Assembly (NCBI RefSeq): GCF_009695865.1
Contig: NZ_VUNB01000003.1
Span: forward strand, 124,001 to 188,000
DNA: 64,000 nt
DNA from: Allobaileyella intestinalis
Lineage (GTDB): Bacteria > Bacillota > Clostridia > Peptostreptococcales > Anaerovoracaceae
Reading direction: 5' to 3'
The notes beneath the pieces are model-generated. The model made no database searches and had not been told where the DNA came from. It worked only from the letters and a program-made list of their open reading frames with translations. Below are positions 55,062-63,940 of the stretch, piece after piece. How positions within the stretch are numbered: the first letter of the stretch is position 1; each line of letters starts with the position of its first letter. A program made the position numbers and the translations under genes.

Positions 55062-55751
55062 ATGGCAATGAGAATTGAGAACCAGGCTGTAATGTTCGCA
55101 CTTCTCTGCAAATATACTGTAGAGAAGAAGGGAAGCCTGGGAAATCATATCATTCAACAGGGTATGATCAAATACGGCAAGGAGAGAGGCAGGAGGATGG
55201 CCGAAAGGGCAAAGGCCAATGGTGATCCCATTGCTCTCTGGACAAACCAGGCTTATGGAGAGTGGAAACCGGATTATCCGGGCCAGATGGAATTTGGAAC
55301 AGTAGAGAATACGCCGGAATACAAGACCTATATCAGCAAATGCGCCTGGTGCGATGCCTGGAAAAAATACGATCTCCTGGAGTACGGCAGGGAGTACTGC
55401 GTAAATGTGGACAAGGCGGTATATGAAGGTTTCTGCCAGGACTTCAAGTGCCTTCCTGAATATCCGACTATGAGCTGGGGCGGCCAGCGCTGCGTATTCA
55501 ACTGGACCCAGCCCCTGAGCCCGGAAGATCAGGAGAAGGTCAAGGCAAAAAAAGAAGAGCTGGGAACTTCCTGCATGAAGGATTTCGAATATCACACAGC
55601 TCACATCTACCACACAATCTCCGGGGCAATCCGAGACGCATTCCCTGAAGATGCTGAGGAAATAATAAGCAAAGCCACTGAAGATTATATTAAACTGTTC
55701 GGAGAAGATGAATTCCGGCCCCTTCTCAAATACACACCGGAAGACTTCTGA
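55062..55751 (+). CDS. L-2-amino-thiazoline-4-carboxylic acid hydrolase-like protein
   Basis: A 229-residue cytoplasmic protein that resembles the ATC-hydrolase family: an N-terminal helical part with KYGKERGRRMAERAKANGDP (residues 37-56), then ISKCAWCDAWKKYDLLEYGREYC with paired Cys/Trp residues, and a C-terminal MKDFEYHTAHIYHTISGAI segment. The founding member opens a thiazoline ring to make cysteine; most relatives have unknown substrates. GGGGGTG precedes the ATG. It starts 25 bases after ddl and 34 bases before proC, so it is likely in the same mRNA. Family call is moderate; substrate unknown. Confidence 0.65.
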   Translation: MAMRIENQAVMFALLCKYTVEKKGSLGNHIIQQGMIKYGKERGRRMAERAKANGDPIALWTNQAYGEWKPDYPGQMEFGTVENTPEYKTYISKCAWCDAWKKYDLLEYGREYCVNVDKAVYEGFCQDFKCLPEYPTMSWGGQRCVFNWTQPLSPEDQEKVKAKKEELGTSCMKDFEYHTAHIYHTISGAIRDAFPEDAEEIISKATEDYIKLFGEDEFRPLLKYTPEDF

Positions 55752-55785
55752 TATTGCAATTCTTATATTAAATGGGGGTGTGAAA

Positions 55786-56580
55786 ATGGGAATTAAATTT
55801 GGTGTTATCGGTTTCGGCAACATGGGCGGAGCAATTACAAAAGGCGCAGTAAATGCCGGATACCTTTCAAAGGAAGATGTTTACGTAGCAGACATCAAGG
55901 AAGAAGCCCGTCAGAAAGCGAAAGATTTTGGCCTTACTGTAGTAAAAGACGATGAGGAGCTTGCGGCAAAGAGCGACATCGTGCTCATGGCCGTAAAGCC
56001 TCAGCAGTACGAGGAGGCAGCTGCTATGACAGGAAAAGCCCTGGACGGCAAGGCCATGCTTTCCATAGTAGCCGGTGTTACTACAGACAGGCTCCAGGCA
56101 GGTATAGACGGAACCCCGAGAATCCTCAGGCTTCTGCCTAACACTCCAGCTCTCGTTTATGAAGGAGCCTTTGCACTGAACAAAGGCAACGACTTCACTT
56201 CGGAAGAAGAGGCTTTCTCGGAAAAGCTTTTTGCATCTATCGGAACTGTTCTCTGGGTGAAGGAAAGCGACCTTGACGCAGTCTGCGGCCTCAGCGGCGG
56301 CGGCCCGGCTTACGTGGCTATGTTCATCGAGGCCTTGGCCGACGGTGGAGTAAAAGAAGGTCTCACAAGAGACGTGGCTTATAAACTGGCAGCTCAGACC
56401 GTGCTGGGATCTGCAAAAATGATTCTTGAAACCGGCATGCACCCGGGCCAGCTGAAGGACATGGTAACTTCTCCAGCCGGCACCACCATTGAGGGCTGCG
56501 ACGCCCTGGAAGAGGGCGGCTTCAGACATGCAGTGATCGACTGTGTGGTAAAAGCCAGCGAGAGATCCAGGAGCTTGTAA
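55786..56580 (+). CDS. proC: Pyrroline-5-carboxylate reductase
   Basis: Last step of proline synthesis (P5C to proline with NAD(P)H). The 264-residue protein has the nucleotide motif KFGVIGFGNMGGAI, VLMAVKPQQY, LLPNTPALVYEGAFA, and the C-terminal signature GGGPAYVAMFIEAL and MVTSPAGTTIEGCDAL. I use the ATG at 55786, five bases after GGGGGTG; a longer frame from 55708 overlaps the previous gene. A terminator follows the stop by about 50 bases. Confidence 0.97.
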   Translation: MGIKFGVIGFGNMGGAITKGAVNAGYLSKEDVYVADIKEEARQKAKDFGLTVVKDDEELAAKSDIVLMAVKPQQYEEAAAMTGKALDGKAMLSIVAGVTTDRLQAGIDGTPRILRLLPNTPALVYEGAFALNKGNDFTSEEEAFSEKLFASIGTVLWVKESDLDAVCGLSGGGPAYVAMFIEALADGGVKEGLTRDVAYKLAAQTVLGSAKMILETGMHPGQLKDMVTSPAGTTIEGCDALEEGGFRHAVIDCVVKASERSRSL

Positions 56581-56632
56581 AAAGATGGAGCCATACAGAA
56601 ACGGTGAATAGTAAAATCAACTGGAGATAGTG

Positions 56633-56660
56633 AGCGGCGGCACGATCCGCCGCTTTTTTG
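56633..56660 (+). terminator. Terminator after proC
   Basis: AGCGGCGG and CCGCCGCT form an eight-pair perfect stem, followed by TTTTTTG. Confidence 0.92.
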
Positions 56661-56734
56661 TGTGAGGGATAAACGTGACCGGAGGTAATGGGGAGGATAA
56701 ATAATGTTAAGTGCTGTATTTATTATTGTAATTG

Positions 56735-56763
56735 TTGACATAAAAGTCCTATGGTGGTATGAC
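56735..56763 (+). promoter_or_regulatory. Sigma-A promoter of the SHIRT/InlB-type surface protein gene
   Basis: TTGACA (56735-56740) and TATGAC (56758-56763) with a 17-base spacer, about 100 bases before the start codon. It lies inside a possible 33-codon reading frame that I do not call. Confidence 0.6.
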
Positions 56764-56866
56764 AAATGTGAACTAAATAAATACAGAAAAATGCACATCT
56801 TGTAAACAGAAATATAGAAAAGATTAACCAACAAATTATATCAAAAATCAGAAAGGGGTGTTTTGC

Positions 56867-59123
56867 GTGTCCAGAATAGCTAGGCCTTCAAAGACAAATG
56901 ATACGACCACAGGCCTGACAGCAGGCCACATAAAAAGTTTTCGCGCCAGGTTCAACGGCTTTATTGTCGCAGTCCTGGTGATGACGATGGTGGCAGTAAG
57001 CTCGGGAGTGATGACTTTTGCAGCTGACACCACATCCGGAAGCGGCAGCAGCACAGCAGCGGCGTCTTCCACCACAGTACAGGTAACATATAACATATAA
57101 CGCCAACATGGGGACCTTTAAGTCCGGCTTCAACAATAAGGTCTCGGCGGTTCCGGGAACTCATATCACGCTGCCGGGGGCGGACGCGGCAACGCTCACG
57201 GGGAATCAGGCAAGCCACCTGGCAGGATGGTCCACGAGCAGCAAGACTTCCGTGCCTGAATACAAGCCGGGAGACGATTATGTTGTCCCGTCCAGCGGAG
57301 TCACACTCTATGCAGTGTGGCAGAAGAGCCTGATACTGTCTCCGAAGCTGGAAAACATGACGGCATACTACATGGTGGTGGACACCAGCGGGAATGTACT
57401 TTCAGAGGGCCCGGTGAACGGGGCTACTCCGGTGACGGCACCGGGACCACAGAGTCCGGAGGATTTTGTGGAGGTCTTTGTAAAGCCCGATCCCAATTAC
57501 CTGATCACCAGGATCGAATCCGCCGATGTAAACAATTTCATTTATCCTCTGGGGGACAATTATATGGGCCGCCCGGGGAAATATCTGAAAAAGTCAGACG
57601 TCCAGCGTATGAAGAATCAGGGGTATGTGGCAACCTTCGGCTGGGGAACTAAATATCAGAAAGAAGGCAATAATCTGATTGTCGACGCCAGGGCGATCCA
57701 GCCGGTCCCGGAAGCAAAGATCGTTCCCGACAAGACGCAGGATCTCAAAAAAGGGGATGTGGTAACGCTTACGGTGACTCTCCGTGCGGGAGATCTCCAG
57801 AACCAGTATTCTGCCGCGTTGAACGGCACACCGGTAGTACACATCGGAAAGACCAGCACCACAGACATCCCGCTTTCCAATGTGAAAAAAACGGACAACG
57901 ACACATATACCGGCACAGCGCAGTATACCCTGACCGCAGATGATATAAAAAACAACAGCCTCAACGCCAGCGTGGAGGCAAGCTTCACTTACAGCTACGA
58001 GTTTCCTTTCAAGGGTGAACACGACGCGCAATACAGCGTCACGACCGCCGCTGCCATCGATTCCAGCAGCGATGCCATCGTCATCGATGGCTACGCCAAG
58101 GCCCACAAGGTCAGCTATAATTACTCTTTCCTTGGAGGTGTGACTGCACCCACCGGGTTCCCGGTACTGCCGGTGGACAGCACCGCGTACACAAAAGGCA
58201 ACACCGTGAACATCTCTGCAACCCCTGCCACGGGCAGCACCGTCAGGGATGACGCCAACAGCGGCACCTGGAATTTCACGGGATGGTACCTTTACGACAG
58301 GCTGATCAGCGGCACCACTACCATGGGGGACGATGACCTGAACTTCGAGGGAAGATGGCTTTTCCAGGCGGACACGGACACCCTGACCTACGATGCCAAC
58401 TCCGGCAGCGATGCGTATGAGGGGGCAACCGACCCGTCACAGGGTTACGCCGGCGGCATTGTCAACGTGAAAAAGAACGGTTTCACCCGCCAGGGCTACC
58501 GCTTCACCGGCTGGAACACGAAGGCTGACGGTACAGGGACGGAGTTCGTTCCGGATAGTGCCTACGTTCTCAATGGCAAGGCTGATGACGTACTCTACGC
58601 CCAGTGGGAGAAGACATATAAGGTAAATTATCAGCTTAGCTATGACGGCGCCGATGGCAGTGACACATCAAGCTTCCCTGCCGAGGTAGTCACCGTTCCT
58701 GAGGACGACAAAGAATATGCAGAAAAGGATGTGGTCACTGTTTCCACCGAACCTTCTAAGCGCAAGGTGAAGGACCCGATCAACGGTGGTACCTGGACCT
58801 TCAGCGGCTGGACTCTCAACGGCCAGCCAGCTGGGGAAAAGCTCACCGTGGGGACCGAAGACATCACTCTCACAGGCACCTGGACCTTTACCCCGGACAA
58901 AAAGACGACACCGGGAGACAACACGAATTCCAATTCCAATACGAATTCAGGGTCGACTACAACCACTAACACAAAGATCACCCGCACCGGTGACGCTCAG
59001 GGTACACCGCGCACAGGAGATGATACAGTCTTTGAGCTGTACGCATCCATGCTGGGGATCAGCGGAGCCGCACTGGCTGCATTTGTGGTAGCAAGGCGGA
59101 GAAGAAATTCCCTGGAAAAGTAG
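56867..59123 (+). pseudogene. Surface protein with InlB-type and SHIRT repeats, split by a frameshift
   Basis: Two frames make one protein. 56867-57100 encodes a signal peptide region (IVAVLVMTMVAVSSGVMTFAA, then Ser/Thr-rich) and stops after VQVTYNI; 57108-59123 carries the remaining 671 residues with no ribosome site of its own. Removing one copy of a tandem AACATAT (57085-57098) rejoins them as VTYNANMGTFKSG, a normal InlB/Flg_new repeat start. The body has further InlB-type repeats (GYRFTGWNTKADGTGTEF), two SHIRT-like domains (ending GTWNFTGW.. and GTWTFSGW..), and a C-terminal PRTGDD motif with membrane helix and RRRR tail for sortase. It looks GC-richer than its neighbours. It may be dead or switchable. 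Confidence 0.85.
57085..57098 (+). repeat. 7-bp tandem duplication causing the frameshift
   Basis: AACATAT is repeated twice head to tail, followed by AAC. One unit restores the reading frame of the surface protein; two units bring a TAA in frame at 57098-57100. Slipped-strand pairing could gain or lose a unit. Confidence 0.85.
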
Positions 59124-59155
59124 ATTTGCTGATTTCGATCAATAGTGGTAACTGA

Positions 59156-59311
59156 ATGGGACCTGACAAAAATTGGGTCCCCTTTTCAACTAAAAACGTG
59201 GATATCTGTAAAGAGGCAGGCATCCCTTGTCACTTAGCCGGCGACGCAAAAGAAGTAACAAGAGCCGTGGAATCCATAGCAGACGCCGTTGAAGTTACAA
59301 TGACAGTATAA
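59156..59311 (+). pseudogene. C-terminal remnant of a flavin oxidoreductase-like gene
   Basis: A 51-codon open frame whose last 38 codons read VDICKEAGIPCHLAGDAKE, then VTRAVESIADAVEVTMTV. The AGIPCHLAGDAKEV segment resembles the C-terminal end of NADH:flavin oxidoreductase/2,4-dienoyl-CoA reductase-type proteins, where it is part of the second nucleotide-binding domain. The rest of such a gene (over 600 codons) is absent, and the upstream part overlaps a terminator hairpin, so this is most likely a decayed fragment. Confidence 0.55.
59158..59186 (+). terminator. Terminator after the surface protein gene
   Basis: GGGACC (59158-59163) pairs with GGTCCC (59176-59181), followed by CTTTT. Confidence 0.7.
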
Positions 59312-59330
59312 GATTTTGAAGTAAAGTGAA

Positions 59331-59364
59331 AGAATGCGCGGGATCCCACCCGCGCATTCTTTCG
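59331..59364 (+). terminator. Strong hairpin terminator after the oxidoreductase remnant
   Basis: AGAATGCGCGGG and CCCGCGCATTCT form a 12-pair perfect stem with a six-base loop, then TTCGTT. Its survival next to the fragment suggests the fragment was the end of a real gene. Confidence 0.85.
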
Positions 59365-59389
59365 TTATAAGAGTGAAAAATTCCCATCG

Positions 59390-60002
59390 AGCAGTAGAGC
59401 CAGCTGAATATATTATGACCCTAGAGGTCTGCATGAGCAGTAGAAAGCCCGGAAGTGGGAATCAGTACTGCTCACAATGCCTAGAAAAAGCAGTACTATC
59501 AGCCGAAATGTGAATTTCTACTGCTCGCGGAACCAAGAAGGAGCAGTAGAAGTGACTAGATTGGCAAAGAGTACTGCTTTTGGAATCAAGCATGAGCAGT
59601 AGAAAACCCGGAAATAGGAGTCAGTACTGCTCACAGCACCAGGAAAAAGCAGTACTATCAGCCGAACTGTGAATTTCTACTGCTCGCGGAACCGAGAAGG
59701 AGCAGTAGAAGTGACTAGATTGGCAAAGAGTACTGCTTTAGGAACCAAGCATGAGCAGTAGAAAACCCGGAAATGGGAATCAGTACTGCTCACAGCGCCA
59801 GGAAAAAGCAGTACTATCAGCCGAACTGTGAATTTCTACTGCTCGCGGAACCGAGAAGGAGCAGTAGAAGTGACTAGATTGGCAAAGAGTACTGCTTTTG
59901 GAACTAAGCATGAGCAGTAGAAAGCCCGGAAATGGGAATCAGTACTGCTCACAGCCCCAGGAAAAAGCAGTACAATCAGCTGAACTGTAAACTTCTACTG
60001 CT
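59390..60002. repeat. 53-bp-period array of alternating inverted heptamers AGCAGTA / TACTGCT
   Basis: AGCAGTA starts at 59390, 59436, 59489, 59542, 59595, 59648, 59701, 59754, 59807, 59860, 59913 and 59966; TACTGCT starts at 59466, 59519, 59572, 59625, 59678, 59731, 59784, 59837, 59890, 59943 and 59996. From 59436 on the pattern is exactly AGCAGTA-N23-TACTGCT-N16, a 53-base period. Three such units make a 159-base higher-order repeat with near-identical spacers (copies from 59431, 59590, 59749 and a partial one from 59908). The first unit lacks only its TACTGCT. Arms reach 11 pairs at TTCTACTGCTC/GAGCAGTAGAA. Not coding: TAG occurs in the repeats. Not CRISPR: repeats are seven bases and the spacers recur. 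Confidence 0.93.
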
Positions 60003-60020
60003 CCCAGGTTGTAGCATCCG

Positions 60021-60104
60021 GTCCCCAAGCCCGGTTCCAAGTCCCAGTCCCAAGCTCGATCCCAAGCCCGCTCCCCAGTCCCGGACCAGTCCCGGCCCAA
60101 GCCG
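60021..60104 (+). repeat. C-rich degenerate hexamer stretch
   Basis: A run of CCCAAG, CCCGGT, TCCAAG, TCCCAG, CCCAAG, TCCCGG-type units directly after the heptamer array. The strand is strongly cytosine-rich, unlike the surroundings. No gene is seen; an AAGCC/GGCTT hairpin closes it near 60098-60110. Confidence 0.6.
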
Positions 60105-60112
60105 GAGGCTTG

Positions 60113-60141
60113 CTTGTGTTTTCCAGGCCGGACGGTATAAT
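60113..60141 (+). promoter_or_regulatory. Probable promoter of nfnAB
   Basis: TATAAT at 60136-60141, with TTGTGT about 16 bases upstream as a weak -35, 36 bases before the nfnA ATG, which has AAGGAGGA. Confidence 0.55.
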
Positions 60142-60176
60142 TGTACTGTTAGCGATTCAAGACTAAGGAGGACCTT

Positions 60177-61025
60177 ATGCATAAAGTGGTATATAAGCGC
60201 CAGCTCAGCCATGACATGTTCTGGATGGAGCTGGAGGCCCCTTACGTGGCCGCAAAAGCCCGGCCGGGGCAGTTCATCATTTTCAGGGTGGACGAGTACG
60301 GAGAGAGAGTGCCGCTCACCATGGCCGGAAGCAACAAAGAGAAAGGAACAGTTACCATTATTTTCCAGGCAGTGGGCAGGAGCACCAGCTTGCTGTCACA
60401 GGTAGAGGAAGGTGAGTCCATTGCCGACATCACAGGACCTCTGGGACGTCCTACTGAGATGGAGGGACTGAAAAGAGTCTGTGTTGTAGGCGGAGGTACC
60501 GGCAATGCCCTGGCATATCCTGTGGCCAAGGGACTTCACGACGCCGGCGTCATCGTGGACATGGTCAGCGGCTTCAAAACAGAAGAACTCATCGTTCTCG
60601 AAGACGAGTTTAAGGCAGCAGTGGACAATTTTTACCTTATGACCGATGACGGAACTAAGGGAGAGAAGGGCTTTACCACAGACAAGCTGAAAGCCCTTAT
60701 CGACAGCGGCGTACAGTACGATGAGGTCATCACTGTAGGACCTCCGGTTATGATGAAGTTCGTGTGCAAGGTAACAGAGCCATACGGAATCAAGACCATT
60801 GCATCCCTTACGGCACTGATGATCGACGGCACAGGAATGTGCGGCGGATGCAGAGTGTCCGTGGGAGGCGAGACCAAATACGCCTGCGTAGACGGACCTG
60901 AGTTTGACGGCCAGCTGGTAGACTGGGATACCCTGATTGCCAGAAACGCCTACTACATGGCAGAAGAACAGGAAGAGAGAGATCACGTGTGCAGACTGAC
61001 AGGAGGGGTGAGACATTATGAATAA
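60177..61025 (+). CDS. nfnA: NADH-dependent ferredoxin:NADP+ oxidoreductase subunit A (NfnA-like)
   Basis: A 282-residue iron-sulfur flavoprotein. N-terminal FAD-binding barrel (RPGQFIIFRVDEYGERVPLTMAG, residues 30-51), NAD-binding half with VCVVGGGTGNALAYPVAKGL, and a C-terminal [2Fe-2S] site in DGTGMCGGCRVSVGG and KYACVDGPEFDG. Together with the next gene it forms the electron-bifurcating transhydrogenase that couples NADH, NADPH and ferredoxin pools in anaerobes. The related role as glutamate synthase or sulfide dehydrogenase subunit is less likely given the pairing. The ATG follows AAGGAGGA. It overlaps nfnB by eight bases. Confidence 0.9.
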   Translation: MHKVVYKRQLSHDMFWMELEAPYVAAKARPGQFIIFRVDEYGERVPLTMAGSNKEKGTVTIIFQAVGRSTSLLSQVEEGESIADITGPLGRPTEMEGLKRVCVVGGGTGNALAYPVAKGLHDAGVIVDMVSGFKTEELIVLEDEFKAAVDNFYLMTDDGTKGEKGFTTDKLKALIDSGVQYDEVITVGPPVMMKFVCKVTEPYGIKTIASLTALMIDGTGMCGGCRVSVGGETKYACVDGPEFDGQLVDWDTLIARNAYYMAEEQEERDHVCRLTGGVRHYE

Positions 61026-62412
61026 CAGCAAGATTAAGACACCTATGCCATCCCAGGATCCTAATGTAAGGAACAGCAACTTCCAGGAAGTAGCCCTTGG
61101 ATACACAGAGGAGATGGCAGTCAGCGAGGCAGAAAGATGCCTTAACTGCAAGAACAAGCCTTGCGTCAGCGGCTGTCCTGTAAACGTAAGAATTCCGGAG
61201 TTTATCAAGAAAGTTACGGAGAGGAAGTTCGAGGAAGCATATGAGATAATCACCTCAACCAACTCCCTGCCTGCTGTTTGCGGAAGAGTCTGCCCTCAGG
61301 AAACCCAGTGCGAAGGCAGGTGTGTGAGAGGCATTAAGGGCGAACCTGTTGGAGTAGGCCGCCTGGAGCGCTTCGTAGCAGACTGGCACAGAGAGCATCA
61401 GGAAGAGGAAAAAAATAATGTCTCCTCAGCGAAGGAAAGCAACAAAGACAAGAGAGTGGCTGTTGTAGGATCCGGTCCTGCAGGACTGGCCTGCGCCGGC
61501 GACCTGATCAACATGGGATACGACGTTACAGTTTTTGAAAGCCTCCACAAGGAAGGCGGCGTACTGGTTTACGGAATTCCTGAGTTCAGACTGCCTAAGG
61601 ACATCGTTGCATATGAGATAGACAATCTGAAAGCCAAGGGCGTGAAGTTTATCAGGGACGTTGTGATCGGAAGATCCCTGAACGTAGATGACCTCTTTGA
61701 TCAGGGCTATCAGGCCGTGTTCATTGGAACTGGAGCAGGTCTGCCTAGGTTCATGAACATCGAAGGTGAGAACCTGGTAGGGGTGTACTCCGCCAACGAG
61801 TACCTGACCAGGATCAACCTGATGAAGGCCTACAAAGACGAGTACGACACTCCTATCAAGAAGCACAAGAAGGTGGCTGTTGTAGGCGGGGGCAACGTTG
61901 CCATGGACGCAGCACGCTGCGCTAAGAGAATGGGCGCCGACGTTCACATTGTCTACAGGAGAGGCAGAGATGAAATGCCTGCCAGAGCAGAGGAAATCCA
62001 GCACGCCGAAGAAGAAGGAATTGTTTTCCACCTGCTCAATAACCCGGTAAGAATACTGGGAGACGACAAGAACGAGGTAGAAAAAATTGAATGCATCAAG
62101 ATGGAGCTGGGTGAGCCGGACGCCAGTGGCAGAAGAAGACCTGTCCCAATCCAAGGCTCTGAATTCACAATCGATGTTGATGCGGTAATAATGGCTTTGG
62201 GAACAAGGCTGAACAACCTGATCTGCGACACTACAGAAGGTCTGGATCAGAACGACAGAGGCGGCATCAAGATCGATGAAGAGAACAACGCATGTACAAG
62301 GCCGGGAGTTTTTGCCGGCGGAGATGCTGTAACAGGAGCAGCCACCGTTATTAAGGCCATGGGAGCAGGAAAAAAGGGCGCAGCAGGCATTGATGCGTAC
62401 CTGAATAAATAA
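61018..62412 (+). CDS. nfnB: NfnB-like / GltD-type NADPH oxidoreductase
   Basis: A 464-residue cytoplasmic subunit. The N-terminal domain holds two 4Fe-4S clusters (CLNCKNKPCVSGCP and CGRVCPQETQCEGRC), followed by FAD (VAVVGSGPAGLACAGDLINMGY) and NADPH (VAVVGGGNVAMDAARCAKRMGA) folds and the FAGGDAVTGAATVIKAMGAGK end. With NfnA it makes the bifurcating Nfn complex; the glutamate synthase small-subunit name is common in automated annotation because of homology, but no gltB large subunit lies nearby. Confidence 0.92.
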   Translation: MNNSKIKTPMPSQDPNVRNSNFQEVALGYTEEMAVSEAERCLNCKNKPCVSGCPVNVRIPEFIKKVTERKFEEAYEIITSTNSLPAVCGRVCPQETQCEGRCVRGIKGEPVGVGRLERFVADWHREHQEEEKNNVSSAKESNKDKRVAVVGSGPAGLACAGDLINMGYDVTVFESLHKEGGVLVYGIPEFRLPKDIVAYEIDNLKAKGVKFIRDVVIGRSLNVDDLFDQGYQAVFIGTGAGLPRFMNIEGENLVGVYSANEYLTRINLMKAYKDEYDTPIKKHKKVAVVGGGNVAMDAARCAKRMGADVHIVYRRGRDEMPARAEEIQHAEEEGIVFHLLNNPVRILGDDKNEVEKIECIKMELGEPDASGRRRPVPIQGSEFTIDVDAVIMALGTRLNNLICDTTEGLDQNDRGGIKIDEENNACTRPGVFAGGDAVTGAATVIKAMGAGKKGAAGIDAYLNK

Positions 62413-62458
62413 ATCCTGCAAAAATACAATTTTCCACGGTCTTTTGTGCAAAAACGGT

Positions 62459-62487
62459 TTGACTGTGTTGTTCCCGGGTGATACACT
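62459..62487 (+). promoter_or_regulatory. Sigma-A promoter of rpmE
   Basis: TTGACT (62459-62464) and TACACT (62482-62487) with a 17-base spacer, about 66 bases before the rpmE ATG. A CCGG/CCGG stem around 62503-62520 lies in the leader, where L31 autoregulatory leaders are known in Firmicutes. Confidence 0.6.
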
Positions 62488-62552
62488 TAATAAGCTGTCC
62501 AGCCGGATCATAGGGACCGGAAGGCAGACTTTAACAGAAAGAGGCGAACAAC

Positions 62553-62750
62553 ATGAAGGAAGGAATCCATCCTGAGTATAAGGAATGTAAAGTAACTTGC
62601 GCATGTGGAAATACGTTCACTACTCTGTCAACTAAAGACGAGATGAGAGTTGACGTTTGCTCTGAGTGCCATCCGTTCTTCACAGGTCAGCAGAAGTTTG
62701 CTAGCCGTGGCGGACGTATTGAGAAGTTCAAGAACAAATACAACCTTTAG
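62553..62750 (+). CDS. rpmE: 50S ribosomal protein bL31 (zinc form)
   Basis: A 65-residue ribosomal protein, [20 protein letters not shown] then [15 protein letters not shown]. The four cysteines of the zinc-binding C+ form are kept, so it is not the zinc-starvation paralogue. GAGG lies before the ATG. It is separated from rho by 12 kb, unlike the usual direct rho-rpmE linkage. Confidence 0.97.
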   Translation: MKEGIHPEYKECKVTCACGNTFTTLSTKDEMRVDVCSECHPFFTGQQKFASRGGRIEKFKNKYNL

Positions 62751-62763
62751 GGAAGCACAATCA

Positions 62764-62800
62764 AGAGGGGCTGGCGCCGTGGCGACAGCCTCTCTTTTGG
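62764..62800 (+). terminator. Terminator after rpmE
   Basis: AGAGGGGCTG pairs with CAGCCTCTCT (one mismatch), followed by TTTT. Confidence 0.8.
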
Positions 62801-62857
62801 TGTATTCGATTGTTTCACAAAGGAAACACAAATAGAAGTAAACACGGGAGACATGAG

Positions 62858-63922
62858 ATGTTTGACAAACTGGATTTTACCCTGGAGAAATACCAGGAAC
62901 TGGCTCAGAAGGTAGCCGATCCGGCAGTAATATCCGACCAGCCTACATGGCGGACTTATATGAAGGAAATGGGCGAGCTGGAGCCTATTGTTAACGAGTA
63001 CAAAGAGTACAAGAAGACAAAGGAAGAGATAGAAGAGGCCAAGGAGATTCTTGACGCTGAAGATGACGAAGAGCTGAGGGAAATGGCCAGAGAAGAGATA
63101 AAGGAGAATGAAGGCAAACTGGAAGAACTTCAGGAAAGCCTGAAAGTTCTGCTTATTCCTAAGGACCCTAACGACCAGAAGAACGTTATCCTGGAGATCA
63201 GAGCCGGTACAGGCGGCGACGAGGCAGCTCTTTTCGGAAACGACCTGCTGAGAATGTACCTCCGCTATACAGAGCGTCACAGATTCAAGGCTGAGATAAT
63301 CGAGCTTAACGATACAGAAATCGGCGGCGTAAAGGAAGCGGTTGTCCTGATCAAGGGAAAGGGCGCATATTCAAGGCTCAAATACGAGAGCGGCACTCAC
63401 AGAGTACAGCGTGTGCCTGAAACAGAGTCCAGCGGAAGAATTCACACTTCTGCAGCTACTGTCGCAGTTCTTCCTGAAATCGACGACGTTGAAGTTGACC
63501 TGAATCCAAACGATGTAAGGGTGGACGTATACAGAGCCTCCGGAAACGGCGGCCAGTGCGTAAACACTACAGATTCCGCCGTAAGACTTACTCACATACC
63601 TACAGGTCTGGTAGTTACATGCCAGGACGAGAAGTCCCAGATCAAGAACAAGGACAAGGCCTTCAAAGTCCTGAAGTCCAGGCTCTATGACCTGAAGCTG
63701 AAAGAGCAGAACGATGCGGTTTCTGCCGAGAGAAAGAGCCAGATCGGTTCAGGAGACCGCTCAGAGAGAATCAGAACTTACAACTTCCCTCAGAGCAGAG
63801 TAACTGACCACAGAATTAACCTTACATTATATAAACTGGATGCCATCCTGGATGGAGATCTGGATGAGATCATCGACGGACTTATCACCCAGGATCAGGC
63901 CGAGAAGATGAAGAATTTCTAA
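62858..63922 (+). CDS. prfA: Peptide chain release factor 1
   Basis: Releases the nascent chain at UAA and UAG, 354 residues. It shows domain 2/3 landmarks: [57 protein letters not shown] with the catalytic GGQ, and the [21 protein letters not shown]-type end. I use the ATG at 62858 after GGGAGA; the longer frame from 62810 lacks a ribosome site. Its GGQ is the expected substrate of PrmC in this window. Confidence 0.97.
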   Translation: MFDKLDFTLEKYQELAQKVADPAVISDQPTWRTYMKEMGELEPIVNEYKEYKKTKEEIEEAKEILDAEDDEELREMAREEIKENEGKLEELQESLKVLLIPKDPNDQKNVILEIRAGTGGDEAALFGNDLLRMYLRYTERHRFKAEIIELNDTEIGGVKEAVVLIKGKGAYSRLKYESGTHRVQRVPETESSGRIHTSAATVAVLPEIDDVEVDLNPNDVRVDVYRASGNGGQCVNTTDSAVRLTHIPTGLVVTCQDEKSQIKNKDKAFKVLKSRLYDLKLKEQNDAVSAERKSQIGSGDRSERIRTYNFPQSRVTDHRINLTLYKLDAILDGDLDEIIDGLITQDQAEKMKNF

Positions 63923-63940
63923 TTCTTCGGGGACAAACAA

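Noticed and set aside
56704-56805. 33-codon reading frame MLSAVFIIVIVDIKVLWW... with GGGGAGGA upstream
   Set aside because: It overlaps a good TTGACA/TATGAC promoter for the next gene and has no recognisable family; a real small protein cannot be excluded but support is too thin to call.
59390-60002. CRISPR array
   Set aside because: The conserved repeat is only seven bases, alternates in orientation, and the spacers themselves recur every third unit; no cas genes are present.
59998-60405. Plus-strand frame starting near 59932 through the repeat array into nfnA
   Set aside because: It is made of repeat and C-rich tract codons and overlaps nfnA in another frame; no support for translation.
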